From assembly GCA_947471745.1 (NCBI GenBank), contig CANJKZ010000922.1, positions 508,501 to 572,500 on the forward strand: a stretch of DNA of 64,000 bases, read 5' to 3'. A model generated the notes under the pieces. It did no database searches and had not been told where the DNA came from. It was given only the letters and a program-made list of their open reading frames with translations. Of the stretch, positions 19,495 to 30,706 are shown in pieces; the stretch's first letter is position 1; every line of letters starts with the position of its first letter. The DNA comes from Closterium sp. Naga37s-1 (taxonomy: Eukaryota; Streptophyta; Zygnematophyceae; Desmidiales; Closteriaceae). Position numbers and translations under genes: made by a program.

Positions 19495-20257
19495 GGTGAG
19501 ACTGAGACTTCAATGTACATGGGAGAAATGAATTGTGTAGTTTTAGGCGCCTAAAAAATAGACTAAGCTCAAATGATATTGAATAATCATGGAAAATGTG
19601 TGTTGCATAAATCGTAGGCGCGGTCTAATTTTTTTTTTTTAGCCGCCTCAAGACTATGCAAAGACTTCATAGCATTGGAAATCTGAGTTGCAAGGCGTCT
19701 CGAAGAGTATGCTAGACGTCGTCCGCGCGCCTCGCCTATACGCGACTCGCCTATAACGCACACGGATGTCCTGCGGATTGCACAGGTGAACCTACATTGC
19801 ACGTCGTATGTGTGTGCATTGGCCGCGCAATCATCGCTTAGCAATGCTGTTGCAAGGTGGGCTCCGTGCATGCCGGTTACTAGGCGCCATATTATAAATC
19901 TTTCCGCATTTTCCGCCTTTCCTTGTTGCTAATCAAGCAACAACGCTTCATTACCAGCAACGCCCCATTTCTCATCCATTTCCCCCTGCCCCCTACCTTT
20001 ATCGTACTCATACGACTCCTCGATTTGTGCATCACTTCCTCTCTCGTAAGATTTTGAGGCTCCTACGATTCCTCTCTTTTAGGATGCTTCCATGCAAACC
20101 CCCGTTCGCCCCCCTTTCCTTCTCATATTCATATGGCTTCGCACACTATGCATCACCTCCTCTTTTGGGATTTTTTGAGGCACTAAGAAAAGAGCTCTTC
20201 ATACAACACGGTCTCACCTCCTACCTTGCTTCCCATTTCCATTATATGACTCCGCAG
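19495..20257 (+). other. intron 2 of the NXPE-like pseudogene with exon-edge copies
   Basis: Non-coding. It contains the palindrome TTTTAGGCGCCTAAAA (19541-19556). It also contains decayed copies of neighbouring exon edges: a second CWTSS-like edge near 19690, and at about 20025 and 20150 copies of the acceptor edge of exon 3 (GCACACTATGCATCACC compared with GCAGACTATGCATCGCC at the real acceptor). Confidence 0.5.
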
Positions 20258-20466
20258 ACTATGCATCGCCGTCCCCCTCGGGAGTGGTGATCCACGGCTC
20301 AGGTTGCGCCACGTGTGTGTGTGGACAGCGCTGCTCCTTCCACGTGTCCGTGCGCGCGCCCGCGCGCTATGAGCAGGCGGTGAAGAGTGCGGTCGGGGAG
20401 AGCTGGTGGAAGCGCGACTTGGCTGTGAATCTAAGAGGTGCCTCACTAGCTCATGGGGACATTAGG
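20258..20466 (+). pseudogene. NXPE-like gene copy, exon 3, left part
   Basis: It begins after an acceptor (CTCCGCAG) and encodes the start of the Ig-like domain (GVVIHGSGCATC..). It is cut at GACATTAGG, where element D begins. The last 198 bases (20269-20466) are repeated at 27906-28103 on the other side of element D, with roughly 6 percent difference. Confidence 0.75.
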
Positions 20467-20597
20467 TGTTAAAATGTTATATAGCTTATATTGTGTAGGC
20501 TATAGTGGGGTAGCCCATAAGGGGTACAACCCAATTAGGGTTAGTACTTGTACCCAACTCATTGCTAGTTCATCCATTCTCGTTCATTCTCTTGACA
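20467..20597 (+). repeat. 5' LTR of element D
   Basis: 131 bp, TGTTAAAATG...CTCTTGACA. It carries the nested pairs GGGTAC/GTACCC and AACCC/GGGTT. It differs from 27775-27905 at about four positions. Confidence 0.9.
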
Positions 20598-20648
20598 TGG
20601 TTTCAGAGCAGGTCCTCCGCTAGGACCGGTTTTCTTGGGCCCACCACT
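20598..20648 (+). promoter_or_regulatory. primer binding site and adjacent hairpin of element D
   Basis: TGGTTTCAGAGC follows the LTR, then GGTCCT-CCGCT-AGGACC, then GGGCCCACCA. The stem bases differ from those of B and C but still pair. Confidence 0.8.
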
Positions 20649-20649
20649 G

Positions 20650-21360
20650 AACTGCTACTAGCGACCCTCGTGTCGCCCCTAGGCCCGTCGCCCCTAGGCA
20701 CGTCGACCCCTAGCCCGCGTGCCCGGCCCTGTCGACTCCTAGCCCGCGCCCCGGCCCCGTCGACCCTAGCCCGCGCCCCGGCCCCCGTCGACCCTAGGCC
20801 GCGCCCCGGCCCCCGTCGACCCTAGCCCGCGCCCGGCCCCCCGTCGACCCCTAGCCCGCGCCCGGCCCCGTCGACCCTAGCCCCGCGCCCGGCCCGTCGA
20901 CCCCTAGCCCGCGCTTGGCCCCCGTCGACCCCTAGCCCCGTGCCCGGCCCCATCGCCCCTAGCCCGCGCTCGGCCCCCGTCGACCCCTAGCCCCGCGCCC
21001 GGCCCCGTCGACCCTAGCCTCGCGCCCGGCCCCCCGTCGACCCCTAGCCCGCGCCACGGCCCCGTCGACCCTAGCCCGCGCCCCGGCCCCCGTTGACCCT
21101 AGCCCACGCCCAGCCCCCCGTCGACCCCTAGCCCACGCTCGGCCCCCCGTCGACCCCTAGCCCACGCCACGGCCCCCGTCGACCCTAGCCAGCGCGCCGG
21201 CCCCGTCGACCCTAGCCACAGCGCCGGCCCCGTCGACCCCTAGCCTGCGCTTGGCCCCCGTCGACCCCTAGCCCCGTGCCCGGCCCCGTCGCCCCTAGCC
21301 CGCGCTCGGCCCCCATCGACCCCTAGCCCCGCGCCCGGCCCCGTCGACCCTAGCCTCGCG

Positions 21361-21402
<42 letters not shown>

Positions 21403-21660
21403 TCGACCCCTAGCCCCGCGCCCGACCCCGTCGACCCCTAGCCCGCGCCCGGCCTGTCGACCCCTAGCTCGCGCTCGGCCACCCCCCGTCGACCCCTAGC
21501 CCACGCCACGGCCCCGTCGACCCTAGCCCGCGCCCCGGCCCCCGTCGACCCTAGCCCGCGCCCCTGCCCCCGTCGACCCTAGCCCGCGCCCCGGCCCGTC
21601 GACCCCTAGCCCCGCGCCCGGCCCTGTCGACCCCTAGCCCCGCGCCCGGCCCCGTTGGCC
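20650..21660 (+). repeat. GC-rich repeated leader of element D, with a 39-base C run
   Basis: About 1 kb of tandem units close to CCCGTCGACCCCTAGCCCGC, 23-30 bp each and irregular. A run of 39 C at 21363-21401 interrupts it. The run could be real or an assembly artefact. There is no believable coding content. Confidence 0.8.
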
Positions 21661-21774
21661 CCTAGGCCCCAGGCCCCTCGGCCCCTTCTCCTTACTGTCG
21701 CTACTGCTGCTACTGCTACAGCCACTACTGCTGCTGCTACTGCTGCTTCTGCTGCTCCTGCCGACTTCACAGCT

Positions 21775-24700
21775 ATGGCCTCGCTTCGGGTTCTCACATT
21801 CGATCATGAGGGTAGACCGGTTCAGTTTGACACGTGGCTCGACGACCTGCAGCTGTACCTCCTGAGCGATATTAAGGACGGTGTTTCCCTGTTTGACCAC
21901 GTGTCCGGTGCCCCTACTGCCCCTCCCACCACAGCTGACGGTGCGACTCGCTCACAGTGGCTTTCTCGCGACGCTGCTGCCCGCTTAGCCATTCGCAACC
22001 ACCTGCCGTTAGCTGAATGCGCTCACTTTGGACAGCACAGGACCGCCCAGGCACTGTACGACGCTTTAGTCGCTCGCTACTCCTCCCCTGCCACTGCTGC
22101 TCTAGGCCGCCTGCTTCTACCCTACCTGTTCCCCGACCTGTCCTCCTTTGCCACAGTCGAGGACCTAGTTTCCCACCTTCGCGCTAGCGACGCTCGCTAC
22201 CGTGCCGCCGTCCCTGCTGAGTTCCTTGACAAGAACCAGCCCCCGATGTTCATCACCCTCTACTTCATAGTCACTTGCCTCCCTGACTCTCTTCGCTCTG
22301 TCAGGGACCACTTCCTCTCTCTTGACCCCACCTCCCTCACTGTAGACCTCCTCGAGCAGCATCTCCTTGCAACTGAGACTAGTGCAGTTGCTGTAGGTGC
22401 TGCTCGTGGCACTCCGCGCCCGCCCTTCTTTGAGGGGCGTTCCCCCTCCACCCTTGCCCCCTCCTACGCCTCTGCTACTGTTGCTGACGTCTTTGTTACT
22501 GAGGACGTCGGGGCTGCTTCTGCTAGTGCGAAGCGCCGCAGCAGCAACGGCAAGGGTGGCAAGGGTGGTGGAGGTGGCGGCGGTGGTGGTGGAGGTGGCA
22601 GCGGGAGTAGTGGTGGGGGCAGCAGTGGAGGTGGTGGCGGCGGTGGGACTGCTGGAGGGAGTGGGGGCTCTAGTGGCGGCGGTGGAGGCAGCGGTGGGAG
22701 TGGCGGCAGTGGCGGCAGTGGGACTGGTGGAGGTGGGACTGGCGCTCGGCGTGGTGGTTCTGGAGGTGGCCAGCGTCAGCAGCAGCAGTGTCGGAGCGAG
22801 ACCCCGTCGCCCAAGCAGCTTCGTGAGTGGTTTCTGCGTGGGGCGTCTGGGGGTAGTTGCCCGTATGTCATTCGCACGGGTGATCGTGCTGGTCAGACTT
22901 GCGGTCGGTCCCACACTCCGCACCGCTGCTTCTCCCGTCTCGACGACGCTTGGTGTGCTGAGTTTGGTGACGACGTCGAGCTCCCTCGCTGGGCAGATCT
23001 GCTTAAGTCTAGGATTGCTATCTTTGACCTAGACTTTGATGCTATTCTTTCTGCTATGTATGCTTTGTCTGTTAGTGCTGAGGGTGACTGTTACCAGTGT
23101 GTGCCGCCTGACCCAGGTATAGCCGCTGCTGCTCTAGGTGCTAGTGCGTCTGGTACTCTCCCTGGTACTACGCCTGCTGAGGCCTTGCACACCTTCACGT
23201 TGGACTCAGGCGCCTCGCGCTGTTTCTTTCGTGACAGAACCACCCTCACTCCTCTCCTTGCACCTGTCCTGGTCAGACTGGGTGACCCCTCCGGGGGACC
23301 GGTAGTGGCCCGTTCCTCCACTGTCCTCCCGTTTCCGGTGGTTCCGTCCGGTTCACTATCAGGTCTTCACCTCCCCTCGTTCTCTACGAACTTGGTGAGT
23401 ACCGCTGCCCTCCAGGATGCGATGGTCACTACCACCACTCCTGGGGGTCAGCGTGTGTCAATCTGCACGTGCACACGGATGGGGCGTCACCTGGCCACGT
23501 TCACTCGTCGGCCAGGGTCGAGTCTGTACACACTCGCTACTGAGCCTTCTCAAATAGCTGCGTCAGCTTAGGTGTCCGCGTCAGGTCAGGTAGCCGCCTC
23601 TTGCTCGTGTTGCCTCCTGTCGCACCAGACTCTTCTGTGGCACCACAGCCTGGGTCACCCCTCCCTGCCACGCCTTCGTGGCATGCACTCTCGTCTTCTT
23701 GCCTCTGGCCTCCCCAGGTCTCTGCCTCCCCTCCCGCCCTCACCTGCCCCACCCTGCCTCCCTTGCGTCGAGGGGCGGCAGCGCGCCGCTCCTCACTCCT
23801 CCTCGTTTCCCCCGACGACTGCTCCCCTGCAGACTCTCCACATGGATGTTTGGGGCCCAGCCCGCGTCAGTGGTCAGAGCCGCGAGCGCTACTTTCTGCT
23901 GGTAGTTGATGACTACACAAGGTACACCACGGTCATCCCCTTGCGCAGCAAGGGTCAGGTCGTTGATGTCTTGATCCCTTGGATCCGCACGGTCCGTCTC
24001 CAGCTCCGCGAGCGGTTCGGCCAGGACCTTCCTGTCCTGCGTCTGCACTCTGACAGAGGTGGTGAGTTCTCCTCCAACCTCTTGCGGGACTTTTGTCGTG
24101 GGGAGGGCATTCTCCAGTCGTTCACGTTTCTGGACTCCCCTCAGCGAAATGGGATTGGTGAGCGCCGCATTGGCTTAGTCATGGAGATCGCTCGTACCTC
24201 CATGATCCATGCGGTTGCTCCCCATTTTCTGTGGCCGTTTGCGGTCCAGTACGCTGCGCATCAACTCAACCTCTGGCCCCATATCTCCTTGCCGGAGACC
24301 TCGCCCACAATGCGTTGGACGGGGGAGGTTGGCGATGCGTTGGTGTTCCGGGTCTGGGGATCTCGTGCCTTTGTTCGCAACACGTCCGTGGACAAGCTCT
24401 CCCCCCGTGCTATCCCCTGCGTCTTCCTTGGCTTTGTCCCTGACGCGCCTGCCTGGCAGTTTTACCACCCTACCTCGCGCCGTGTCTTCCCTTCTCAGGA
24501 CGTCACGTTTGACGAGTCGGTTCCCTTTTACCGTCTCTTCCCCTACCGCTCTGCTCCTCCCCTGCCCTCGCCGCTCTTCCTTGCTCCCGGTCCCCCTCCG
24601 GTAGACCCCCTCCCGCCCTAGGGTCCTGCTCCCTCAGGTGTGTCTCAGGTAGACCCTCTCCCTGGTCCTGCGCCTGTTCAGGTAGCTGTCGGCTCAGGTG

Positions 24701-27546
24701 CTGCTCAAGGTGCTGCGTCTGGGGGTGCTGCGTCTGGGGGTGCGGAGCCTGGGGGTGCGGATTCTGAGGGTGCTGAGACTGGGGGTGCTGAGCTTGGGGG
24801 TGTTGCGACTGGGGGTGGTGAGCCTGGGGGTGCTGAGCCTGGTGGTGTTGAGCCTGGGGGTGCTGCGTCGGAGGGTGCGGAGTCTGGAGGTGCAGAGCCT
24901 CAGGGTGCTGCTTCGTCTGGAGATTCTGCTGGTGCTTCGCCGAGACTGTCTCCGCAGCAGTTGCGTGAGTGGTTTGTTCGGCGTACGCGCCTTCGGAGTG
25001 GATCTTCTGGAGCTGGAGGTGCTGGCGCTGCTGGAGCTGGAGGTACTGGAGTTGCTGCTGGAGCTGGTGTTACTGGAGGTACTGCGACCACTGGTCCTGG
25101 ATGTGCTCGTACCCGGGGTACTGGAGATGCTGGGACTGGTGGTGTTGAGGGTGCTGGAGCTGGAGACCTTACAGAGTCTGGTGCTCCTGGCGCTGGTGGC
25201 GCTGGAGCTGGAGGCACTGGCGCAGGAGGCGCTGGAGTTGGAGGCCCTGGTGTTGGAGGTGCTGGAGCTGTTAACCCTGGTGGCGCTGTGCGGCCGCGAC
25301 CGTACTTCGTTCCCCTGCTTCAAGAGGTTCTTGGTACCCCGTCTTCTACTGACCTTACTCCTCCCCTCCTGTGTCCCCCGCCTGACCAGTCGCAGCCGCC
25401 GTTACAGCCGGCCTCTCCACTGCCTGCTCTTTCTCGTTACACTGAGCAGTCGGGCGGTCTTACAGAGTGTCGTGAGGCTGCGTCTCGTCCTGTCTCGCCT
25501 GTTTGCACTGCTCGTCGTGTTCCTCGTTCCCGTCCTCCTCCTGTCCCCGGCACGCACGCTATGACCCTTCGTCCTTCCTCTGTTCCTCTGCGTGTTCCTC
25601 TGCCAGCTCCTCCTGAGTCCTCTCTTCCTGAGGTCCCTGACCCTGAGTCTGACCGCGCTCGTGCTGCCAGTCCCACTGTCTCTCGTCTCCTCACCACTGC
25701 TGTCACAGACCTTGCGTTTGACTCTGCTGCTGCGTCTGCTCTCGTTGCTGAGCTGCTTGACTTTGCTGCTGCCTGCCGTCTAGACTACACCACTGCTCTC
25801 GTTGCTGTGTCTACGTCTGCCGGTCCTCCGTCCGTCGCGGATGAGTGTGCTCTTGGCACGGACGTCCTTGAGGACAAGCAGGAGGACTTTGAGTGTCTTG
25901 CAGCTGCTGTACCTCGTTTCGCTTCCATGTTGCTGGCCCCTGAGGGAGACCCGGATGCTCCAGACATCCCGACCCCGCGCTCTTACGCAGAGGCGATTAC
26001 GGGTCCTTACTCCTCTCAGTGGCATGCAGCCATGGATGCCGAGATGGCATCCTAGAAGTCCACAGGCACCTACGTTGACGAGGTTCCCCCACCTGGGGCG
26101 AACATAGTCGATGGCATGTGGATCTTCAGGGTGAAGCGGCCGCCGGGTTCTCCGCCTGCCTTCAAGGCGCGTTACGTTGCTAGAGGCTTCAGTCAGCGAC
26201 AGGGAGTTGACTACTTCCAGACCTTCTCCCCCACCCCGAAGATGACTACTCTTTGGGTGTTGCTGCATGTCGCTGCTCAGCGTGACTACAAGTTGCACTC
26301 TCTGGACTTCAGCACAGCTTTCCTGCAGGGCAGCCTGCACGAGGAGATCTGATTGCGCCGCCCACCTGGCTTCACTGAGTCTTTTCCTGCAGGTACTCAG
26401 TGGAGTCTTCGGCGGCCAGTCTACGGTCTCCGCCAGGCGCCTCGCGAGTGGCACGACACACTGAGGACTACATTTGCAGCTCTTGGGTTTGCTCCTGCTA
26501 CTGCTGACCCGTCGCTGTTTCTACGCACCGACACTTCGCTGCCGCCGTTCTACGTCCTCGTCTACATCGACGACCTCGTCTTTGCCATTGCTGACACTGA
26601 GGCACTGACCCTTGTGAAGTCGGAGCTGCAGAAGAGACACACCTGCACTGACCTGGGTGAACTGTGCAGCTATCTTGGCTTGCAGATCACCCGGGACAGA
26701 GCTCGGCGCACCATTACCCTGACTCAGTCACACATGGTGCACCAGGTCCTTCAGCGCTTCGGCTTCCAGTTCTCCTCGCCACAGCCCACTCCTCTGTCTA
26801 CCAGCCACTCGCTCTCAGCTCCACCTTTGGACGAGTCCGTAGAGCCGAGTGGTCCGTACCCAGAGCTTGTGGGTTGCCTCATGTACCTGATGACGTGCAC
26901 TCTACCTGACCTCGCGTACCCTCTTAGCCTCCTGGCTCGCTACGTGGCTCCCGGCAGGCACCGAAAGGTGCACTGGGATGCTGCGAAGAGGGTACTGCGT
27001 TACTTGTGCAGTACGTTGGGCATGGGGCTCGTGCTTGGAGGACGGGGTCCAGTTGTCCTCACCGGTCACGCAGACGCTTCCTGGGTTGACGACTCAGCTA
27101 CGCAGCGGTCGTCACAGGGTTACACCTTCAGCCTTGGCTTTGGCTCTGTTTCCTGGCGGTCTACCCGCTCGTCTTCGGTTCTCAGCTCCAGCTGAGAGGC
27201 TGAGATCTACGCCGGGGCCATGGCTGCACAGGAGCTACGCTGGCTCACCTACCTGCTGACTGACTTGGGAGAGCAACCTTGTTCGCCTCCAGTTCTGTAC
27301 GTAGACAACAAGGCCATGATTGCCTTGTGTCAAGAGCACAGACTGGAGCACAGAACGAAGCACATCGCTCTGCGATACTTCCTTGCGCGAGAGTTGCAGC
27401 AGCGTGGCCAGCTTCGTCTTGCGTACGTGGCCACTAGGGCCAACACTGCTGATATATTCACCAAGGCACTTCTGCCTGGTGATCATCAGCGCTTCTCTAC
27501 TGTGTTAGGCCTTGTGCCTACTCTGCCTCACTTGCTTACTGCTTGA
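21775..27546 (+). pseudogene. Gag-Pol polyprotein of element D with five in-frame stops
   Basis: The frame starts at ATG 21775 (MASLRVLTFDHEG) and keeps one phase to the TGA at 27544-27546. It is interrupted by TAG 23569-23571, TAG 24619-24621, TAG 26053-26055, TGA 26350-26352 and TGA 27193-27195. There is no frameshift. Domains are all recognisable: UBN2 capsid, glycine-rich run, Cys/His motif (CPYVIRTGDRAGQTC), protease DSGAS, integrase (DVWGP, LHSDRGGEF, but RNGIGERR instead of QNGIAERR), GGAE-type linker, reverse transcriptase YIDDLVF and RNase H. Four of the five stops are explained by C-to-T or G-to-A changes from codons kept in B. Not functional as it stands. Confidence 0.88.
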
Positions 27547-27774
27547 CTCTGCTTGTACTGTGATCTACAATATATATCTGCATGCTTACACTTGCAAGGG
27601 TATGATCACTTTATTGTTTGTTCTCTTTTATATAACTCTGCATGTGAACTGGCCTTGTGGCCCTTTGCTTGTGCTCGGACTGTGTGGTGACTTTGTGATC
27701 CACCCTGAGCTTGCTTTGCTTTTCTTGACTGGTCTTGTGACCACTTGTTCTCCCCCACTTTGCCTATGGGGGTG

Positions 27775-27905
27775 TGTCAAAATGTTATATAGCTTATATT
27801 GTGTAGGCTATAGTGGGGTAGCCCATAAGGGGTACAACCCAATTAGGGTTAGTGTTTGTACCCAACTCTTTGCTAGTTCATCCATTCTCGTTCATTCTCT
27901 TGACA
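27775..27905 (+). repeat. 3' LTR of element D
   Basis: 131 bp, preceded by the polypurine tract CCTATGGGGGTG and matching 20467-20597 with about four differences. The next base starts a second copy of the host exon. Confidence 0.9.
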
Positions 27906-28171
27906 CCGTCCCCCTCGGGAGTGGTGATCCACGACTCGGGTTGCGCCATGTGTGTGTGTAGACAGCGCTGCTCCTTCCGCGTGTCCGTGAGCGCGCTCGT
28001 GCGCTGGGAGCAGGCGGTGAAGAGAGCGGTCGGGGAGAGCTGGTGGAAGCGCGACTTGGCTGTGACTCTAAGAGGTGCCTCACTAGCTCATGGGGACATT
28101 AGGTATCTAGACCCTCCGTATAGCACAAAGTTTAGAGTGTCGTACCGCGTGTGGGACCTCGGCGAATTCCG
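27906..28171 (+). pseudogene. NXPE-like gene copy, exon 3, right part
   Basis: Encodes GVVIHDSGCAMC... to FRVSYRVWDLGEF and ends at a GTGAGT donor (intron from 28172) in the same phase as the intact gene. It lacks the acceptor end of the exon. Its first 198 bases duplicate 20269-20466. The Cys pattern and the closing VSYRVWDLG strand suggest an Ig-like/filamin fold. Confidence 0.75.
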
Positions 28172-28751
28172 GTGAGTCTAATTCTGAGGCGCCTCAAACT
28201 GTACCTAATCTCCACACTAATCCTTACCAAAGTGCTTTTCGGTTGGCTCCTTCGCACCACGCCCATACCTTGGCCTGCCAAACCTTGGCACAACCGTTGA
28301 ATCCCGCTCAACCCCTTCGCCCATTTTGGATCGCTGAAAAAAGTTGCCATTTGTCAGTTTAGAAACAAAGTGGGGTAGGATTTAGGGGTAGGTTTCGAAT
28401 CACCAAAAGACTCGAAGACTGAAAAAAAAAAAAGTTTCCTTGTCGAGACACGAGACTCGCGAGTTTCAAGGGAGCTCCAACAAAAGGTCGCTTTTGGCAC
28501 GGGCGCCTCGGAACGGAACCCCTAAAATGGAACGGAATGGAACCCTCGAAAGTCTCCAGTTTAGGGTTTCAGTTGGCATGCAGTTTGAGTGGGGGGGCTT
28601 TGATTGGTTCACGATCCATACTGATGCTTGCGACGATTCTGGTTTCGTCTTTTGGCATGCTACAACTCTCGCTTTGTGCCCAATCACTATTCACTATGCT
28701 AATCTCTGGCGCCCACTCCCCTTCCCCCTCCTCCTCTTCCCCCCTTTCCAG
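28172..28751 (+). other. intron 3 of the NXPE-like pseudogene
   Basis: 580 bp, GT...AG. It contains the palindrome TGAGGCGCCTCA at 28185-28196. Nothing else is recognised. Confidence 0.55.
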
Positions 28752-29219
28752 GGCGACGCTGCACGTGGGGTGCGCCAATCTCAATTTCTCCAAAACCTTC
28801 GCTGACCACTTCAACCGCATGCAGCAGCACAGCCTTGCCTCCTGGCCAATCACAACCACGCCACGTGGCGAAGCGCTGGGCATAACCAGGAATGGCATCA
28901 GCAGCAGCAGTAGCAGCGTTGGCAGCAGTGTTCGCAACACCACCAGGAGCAGCAGCGGTGGTGGCGGTGGCAGTGGCAGCGGCGGTGGCAGCGGCAGCGG
29001 CAGCACAGGTGACTGCAGCAGCACGACCACAGCTGCCACTCATTCAGAAGCAGCAGGCGAGAGGCAGGGGGAGGGGGGAGTGGAGGGGGCGGGCGAAGGG
29101 GATTGGGAGGCGGAGGAGGAAGAGCAGGAGGAGGAGTAGGAGGAGGATTGGCCGGGTTACCCATGCTCAGGAACGTCAGTGCCGGGGCGATGGGTGGTGA
29201 AGGCAGATGGGTCCCTCAG
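28752..29219 (+). pseudogene. NXPE-like gene copy, exon 4
   Basis: It runs from the acceptor TTTCCAG to the donor CAG/GTATGT. It encodes TLHVGCANLNFSKTF, a Ser/Gly-rich low-complexity stretch, and the motif CSGTSVPGRWVVKADGSLR, which resembles the Cys..GRWV motif at the start of PC-esterase domains. It is open over this exon and in phase with exon 3. Confidence 0.72.
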
Positions 29220-29569
29220 GTATGTGCGTGTAGATGGGTGTGGATGGGTGTGGACGGGTGTAGATGGGTGCATTTGGGTGTAGATGGGTGCATTTGGGTG
29301 TATTAGATGGGCTGTGTGTGGGTGTAGATGGGCTGTGTGTGGGTGTAGATGGGCTGTGTGTGGGTGTAGATGGGTTGTGTGTGGGTGTAGACGGGCTGTG
29401 TGTGGTCGTATGGGTGGGTGTGGAATGCAGGATTGGCCGGATACCAGTGCACGGCCCGTGAGATTCCCCCATCCTAGTGGATAGCACCCTTCCCCTTCAC
29501 CCTCCCCTTCCCCCGCCCCCTTCCCCTTCCCCCCTCCCTGTGCCCCTCCCCCATCCCCCACTCCCCCAG
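29220..29569 (+). repeat. intron 4 of the pseudogene with a 21-bp tandem repeat
   Basis: From about 29222 to 29410 the intron is a run of GGGTGTAGATGGGCTGTGTGT and shorter GGGTGTAGATG units. The matching intron of the intact gene (36240-36600) carries a related 11-bp repeat (CACCCATCTGC on the plus strand). It ends in a C-rich tract and CCCCCAG. Confidence 0.7.
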
Positions 29570-29848
29570 TTGGGCCTTCTACCCATGCACCCCCCGCGAA
29601 ATCCCCCCATCATAGTGGATAGGCACATTGCACGAGAGGGGCATTCACGAGATCAGCATTGTGGGGGACAGCCACCAGCGGTTTCTGGCGGCACACCTGG
29701 CCTTCCTGCTCACCGCACAGACAGACGGCAAAGTGATCCATAGGCAGGACAACCTGGTGTTTGATGCAATTGATGGCAGCAACCGCACGCTGAGGATTAA
29801 CTTCTACTGGATTGACGGGATCTATAAGAACGACGAATTTGGCTGCAC
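29570..29848 (+). pseudogene. NXPE-like gene copy, exon 5 (GDSH motif), with a stop
   Basis: This 279-bp exon has the same length and phases as exon 5 of the intact gene. It encodes ISIVGDSHQRFLAAH, the nucleophile block of an SGNH hydrolase, and INFYWIDGIYKN. TAG at 29613-29615 replaces GAG of the intact copy, so the reading frame is closed before the GDSH motif. Confidence 0.8.
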
Positions 29849-30600
29849 GTGAGTTCTTGAACGGGCTTTGAATGGGTTTGAACGGGTTTGAACGGGTTTG
29901 AACGGGTTTTGAATGGGCTTTGAACATTCAGAGGTAAAGTCCCCAGGTGGGCGCACCTGCACTTGCTGCTCACGGCACAGGCAGACCGCAATGTGAAGCA
30001 GTGGCAGGATCAGCTGGTGGCTCAAAGATTGGAAGTATTTACACGTATGTTCCATGCGAGTGAGCTTTTGAGTCGACTCATAAGCTGGTGGCTCAAAGAT
30101 TGAAAGTCTTTACACGTATGTTCCATGCGAGTGAGCTTTTGAGTCGACTCATAAGCTGGTGGCTCAAAGATTGAAAGTCTTTACACGTACGTTCTATGCG
30201 AGTGATGGCAGCAGCAGCCGCGCGCTGAGACCGTTTCTGAGACGTCTCAAAAGGCGGACAGGAATGTGAAGCGGTGGCAGGATAAGCTGGTGTTCCATGC
30301 GAGTGATAGCACCTACCGCACACTAAGACAGACCTTCTAGTGGATTGATGGGATCTGACTTTTGAGTCGAATCAAAAGTCACCTCGTGGACAGGAATGTG
30401 AAGCAGTGGCTGGAGAAGTTGGTGTTCCATGCGAGTGATAGCATGGCAGCAACAGCACGCTGAGACAGACCTTCTACTGGATTGATGGGATCTGTACAAG
30501 TGGCGAATCATCAGCTGCATGTGAGTTGTAATTTAAGGGCAGGAATAGGTTTGAATAGGTTTGAATAGGTTTGAATAGGTTTGAATAGGTTGAATAGGTT
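29849..30600 (+). repeat. repeated partial copies of exon 5 and 10-bp repeats
   Basis: After the real donor (GTGAGT) come TTTGAACGGG-type 10-bp repeats (29855-29925). Then four or more decayed copies of the exon 5 segment encoding QADRNVKxWQDxLVF: near 29950, at 30012-30150 (three tandem units of about 71 bp), at 30255 and at 30390. GAATAGGTTT repeats follow at 30541-30600. Three palindromes of the TGAGNCGNCTCA type and one imperfect relative sit between the copies (about 30069, 30140, 30238 and 30357). Confidence 0.75.
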
Positions 30601-30706
30601 TTGATGGGCTCCTACAAAAAGCTTCCATTCCCCACATGCCATAGTCCCCACCTCCCCCTTTCCTTTCCACACCCCTACCCCCTTCTCCCCCACGAATCTA
30701 GGCATT

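Larger units (their letters stand above)
20467..27905 (+). mobile_element. Ty1/copia element D, complete but decayed, no TSD
   Basis: A 7.44-kb element with 131-bp LTRs differing at about 4 sites, so older than B and C. Order: LTR, TGGTTTCAGAGC primer site (20598-20609), GC-rich leader, polyprotein with five nonsense codons, 3' block, polypurine tract, LTR. Flanking pentamers differ (TTAGG left, CCGTC right). Instead, 198 bp of the same host exon flank it on both sides, which fits recombination between two elements in tandem gene copies better than simple insertion. Confidence 0.9.

Noticed and set aside
20269-28103. A 198-bp target-site duplication made by insertion of element D
   Set aside because: Copia integrases make 5-bp duplications, and the two blocks differ more than the element's LTRs.
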